DNA of 32,430 nucleotides, taken from assembly GCA_016794565.1 (NCBI GenBank), contig JAEUHQ010000187.1:1-32430 (forward strand), in the 5' to 3' direction. This stretch comes from Planctomycetota bacterium (lineage in GTDB: Bacteria > Planctomycetota > UBA1135 > UBA2386). Of the stretch, positions 30,664 through 32,430 are shown in pieces (positions within the stretch are counted from its first letter, which is position 1; each line of letters starts with the position of its first letter). The notes under the pieces were generated by a model, which did no database searches, was not told where the DNA came from, and was given only the letters and a program-made list of their open reading frames with translations. A program made the translations under genes and the position numbers.

Positions 30664-31491
30664 TCACTGCAGCAGCTGGAGAGCCGACTGCGGCAGGGCG
30701 TTGGCCTGCGACAGCACGGAGATGCTGGCCTGCTGGAGGATCGAGTTGCGCGTGAGCTGCGCGGTTTCGTAGGCGACGTCGACGTCGCGGATGCGTGATT
30801 CGGCGGCGCTGAGGTTCTCGGTCTGGATCGCGAGGTTGTTGATCGTGCTGCCGAGGCGGTTCTGGACGGCGCCGAGCGAACCGCGGAGCGAGCTGACCGT
30901 GTTGATCGCGGCGTCGATGTTCGTGATCGCCGTGGTCGTCGTGCCGCCCGAACCGATGTCGAGCGAGTTCAGCGACAGCGACGTCGACAGTGCCGCGCTG
31001 AGCGACACCGAGATGGTGTCGATGCCGGCCGTCGTGCCGAAGCCGACCTGGAAGCTGACCGAGCTGGACGAGCCGTCGAGCAGCTTGATGCCGTTGAACT
31101 CGGTCGATCGGCCGATGCGGTTGACTTCGTTGACGAGGCTCTGGAACTCCTCGTCCAGGGTGTCCTTGTCCTGGTTCGACACCGAACCGTTGCTCGACTG
31201 GATCGCCAGCTCACGCAGGCGCGTGAGGATCGAGCTGACTTCGTTCAGCGCACCCTCCGCGGTCTGCACCATGGAGATGCTGTCGTTCGCGTTGCGCTTC
31301 GCCTGATCGAGCGAGCGGACTTGCGAGCGCAGGCGCTCCGAGATCGCGAGGCCGGCGGCGTCGTCGGCCGCGGTCGAGATGCGGAGGCCGGTGGACAGGC
31401 GGCGGAAGTTGCCGCTCAGCCGGTCGGTGACCGCCGAGAGGTTCCGCTGCGCGTTGATGGACGTGACGTTCGTGTTGACTCGTAGACCCAT
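30664..31491 (-). CDS. Flagellin (copy 2)
   Basis: 275-residue D0/D1 flagellin, nearly identical to copy 1 in protein and with a run of over 100 identical bases covering the C-terminal coding part. The start at 31491 is MGLRVNTNVTSINAQRNLSA; AGGG lies about 6 nt upstream. The end is SALQLLQ. The central segment differs from copy 1 at single sites (TTAGID for TTSGID, EFNGIK for EFSGIK). It has its own leader and terminator, so copy number and expression can vary independently. Confidence 0.97.
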   Translation of the reverse strand: MGLRVNTNVTSINAQRNLSAVTDRLSGNFRRLSTGLRISTAADDAAGLAISERLRSQVRSLDQAKRNANDSISMVQTAEGALNEVSSILTRLRELAIQSSNGSVSNQDKDTLDEEFQSLVNEVNRIGRSTEFNGIKLLDGSSSSVSFQVGFGTTAGIDTISVSLSAALSTSLSLNSLDIGSGGTTTTAITNIDAAINTVSSLRGSLGAVQNRLGSTINNLAIQTENLSAAESRIRDVDVAYETAQLTRNSILQQASISVLSQANALPQSALQLLQ

Positions 31492-31775
31492 GATGACCCT
31501 GTTGCGTGTGGCGTGCCGGCCCGGATTGGCGGGCAAGCTGTCTTCGCTGGATCCTCGTCAAGGTTGACGGACGCTTGAGCGGTCGCGTCCGGATCCGCGG
31601 CGAATGACGACGAATCCGCGGGTCACGTGTCGAGTCCGACGGCAGTCGTCCGATGACATCGCGACGATGCGGCGAACGGGACTTTCGGCGGACGGCGGGC
31701 GCGGGCGTCGACCTTCGCGACACGTGGCTCGCCTCGATCCCGTTCTGGATCACGCAGCGGTCGCGCGCGCGGCGT
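31492..31775. other. Gene-free spacer upstream of flagellin copy 2
   Basis: No coding sequence recognised in either direction. It contains a close direct repeat ATCCGCGG (31594-31601 and again about 20 bp on) and, just before copy 2, the leader shared with copy 1. A weak sigma-28-like -10 (GCCAATCC, 31523-31530, minus strand) lacks a -35. Confidence 0.5.
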
Positions 31776-31839
31776 CCTTCGCGGCGCCGGTGTCGGTTCG
31801 CGGCCCGGAAAGCGCGCGAGCCGGCGCCACCCGCGAAGG
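31776..31839 (-). terminator. Composite hairpin after flagellin copy 3
   Basis: CCTTCGCGG (31776-31784) pairs with CCGCGAAGG (31831-31839), extended inside by CGCCGG/CCGGCG with a short bulge. It lies 43 nt after the stop of the third flagellin, in the same relative place as the hairpins after copies 1 and 2. Confidence 0.5.
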
Positions 31840-31882
31840 TGACGTCGGCTCGTGTGCGGCGAACGGAGGTTCGCGGTGCGGA

Positions 31883-32430
31883 TCAGCCCTGCAGGAGCTG
31901 GAGGGCGGCCTGCGGCAGGGAGTTGGCCTGCGACAGGACGGAGATGCTGGCCTGCTGGAGGATCGAGTTGCGCGTGAGCTGCGCGGTTTCGTAGGCGACG
32001 TCGACGTCCCGGATGCGCGACTCGGCGGCGCTCAGGTTCTCGGCCTGGATGGCCAGGTTGTTGATCGTGCTGCCGAGGCGGTTCTGCACCGCGCCGAGCG
32101 AGCCGCGGAGCGAGCTGACCGTGTTGATCGCGGCGTCGATGTTCGTGATCGCCGTCGTGGTCGTGCCGCCCGAGCCGATGTCGAGCGAGTTCAGCGACAG
32201 CGACGTGGTGAGAGCGGCCGCGAGGCTCACCTGCAGAGTGTCGATGCCGGCCGTCGTGCCGAAACCGACCTGGAAGCTCACCGAGCTGGACGAGCCGTCG
32301 AGCAGCTTGATGCCGTTGAACTCGGTCGAACTGCCGATGCGGTTGATCTCGTTGACGAGGCTCTGGAACTCCTCGTCGAGCGTCTCCTTGTCCTGGTTCG
32401 ACACCGAACCGTTGCTCGACTGGATCGCCA
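31883..32430 (-). CDS. Flagellin (copy 3, N-terminus cut by window edge)
   Basis: About 182 C-terminal residues of a third D0/D1 flagellin; the N-terminal 90 or so lie beyond the right edge. The frame is open to the edge. It is the most divergent of the three in the middle (GIDTLQVSLAAALTTSLSLN against SVSLSAALST) and has EINRIGSSTEFNGIK for EVNRIGRSTEF. The C-terminal D0 is conserved, ending AALQLLQG. All three are in tandem on the minus strand. Confidence 0.95.
   Translation of the reverse strand, partial: AIQSSNGSVSNQDKETLDEEFQSLVNEINRIGSSTEFNGIKLLDGSSSSVSFQVGFGTTAGIDTLQVSLAAALTTSLSLNSLDIGSGGTTTTAITNIDAAINTVSSLRGSLGAVQNRLGSTINNLAIQAENLSAAESRIRDVDVAYETAQLTRNSILQQASISVLSQANSLPQAALQLLQG

Noticed and set aside
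31500..31530. Sigma-54-like CGGCAC-N5-ACGCA before flagellin copy 2
   Set aside because: Three mismatches including both T residues of the -12 box, and the predicted start would coincide with the start codon.
1..32430. CRISPR arrays, tRNA or rRNA genes, insertion sequences
   Set aside because: No regularly spaced repeats, no cloverleaf or rRNA-like sequence, and no transposase or flanking inverted repeats were noticed on either strand.

Overview
This is a GC-rich (roughly two-thirds G+C) bacterial chromosomal segment dominated by flagellar genes. The mix of genes suggests a planctomycete (phylum Planctomycetota): a full flagellar export set, compact D0/D1-only flagellins, a FliA-type sigma factor, large secreted proteins whose only recognisable feature is a C-terminal beta-rich tail, and a lone GspG-like pseudopilin. 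That assignment is inference from gene content, because no rRNA or other phylogenetic marker lies in the window. Strong G/C bias at third codon positions creates very long open frames opposite most real genes; these were ignored.

Layout. (1) 1-6628, minus strand: a tight export-apparatus operon, fliO-fliP-fliQ-fliR-flhB-flhA-flhF, with flhF cut by the window edge. (2) 6786-7004, plus strand: a 72-residue protein resembling an isolated histidine-kinase dimerisation/phosphoacceptor helix pair. (3) 7028-13001, mostly minus strand: a secreted protein, a CheC-like domain fused to a degenerate receiver, a possible small ORF, the flagellar sigma factor fliA, a long untranslated leader carrying a cyclic-di-GMP-I (GEMM-I) riboswitch, and apt. 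(4) 13079-14662, minus: a multi-pass membrane protein with a long Ala/Pro-rich tail. (5) 14832-21092, plus: a second secreted protein, ispH, nadE, a Fic-fold protein lacking its catalytic motif, a broken secreted-protein gene and a membrane-anchored unknown. (6) 21143-22386, minus: a GspG-like pseudopilin and birA. (7) 22495-25637, plus: a large multidomain glycosyltransferase with TPRs and a small TPR protein. (8) 25770-32430, minus: pirin, then the filament genes read from the right edge: three tandem flagellins (the third cut by the edge), flaG, fliD, fliS and a FliT-position gene.

How it fits together. The export gate (FliOPQR, FlhBA) secretes the flagellins and the FliD cap, with FliS and perhaps the next small protein acting as chaperones. 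FlhF probably sets flagellum placement or number. FliA should drive the late genes, and the riboswitch in its leader would let cyclic di-GMP control the flagellar sigma factor directly at the RNA level. That is the most striking regulatory feature of the window. The CheC-like/receiver fusion just downstream of fliA may link it to chemotaxis or the motor switch.
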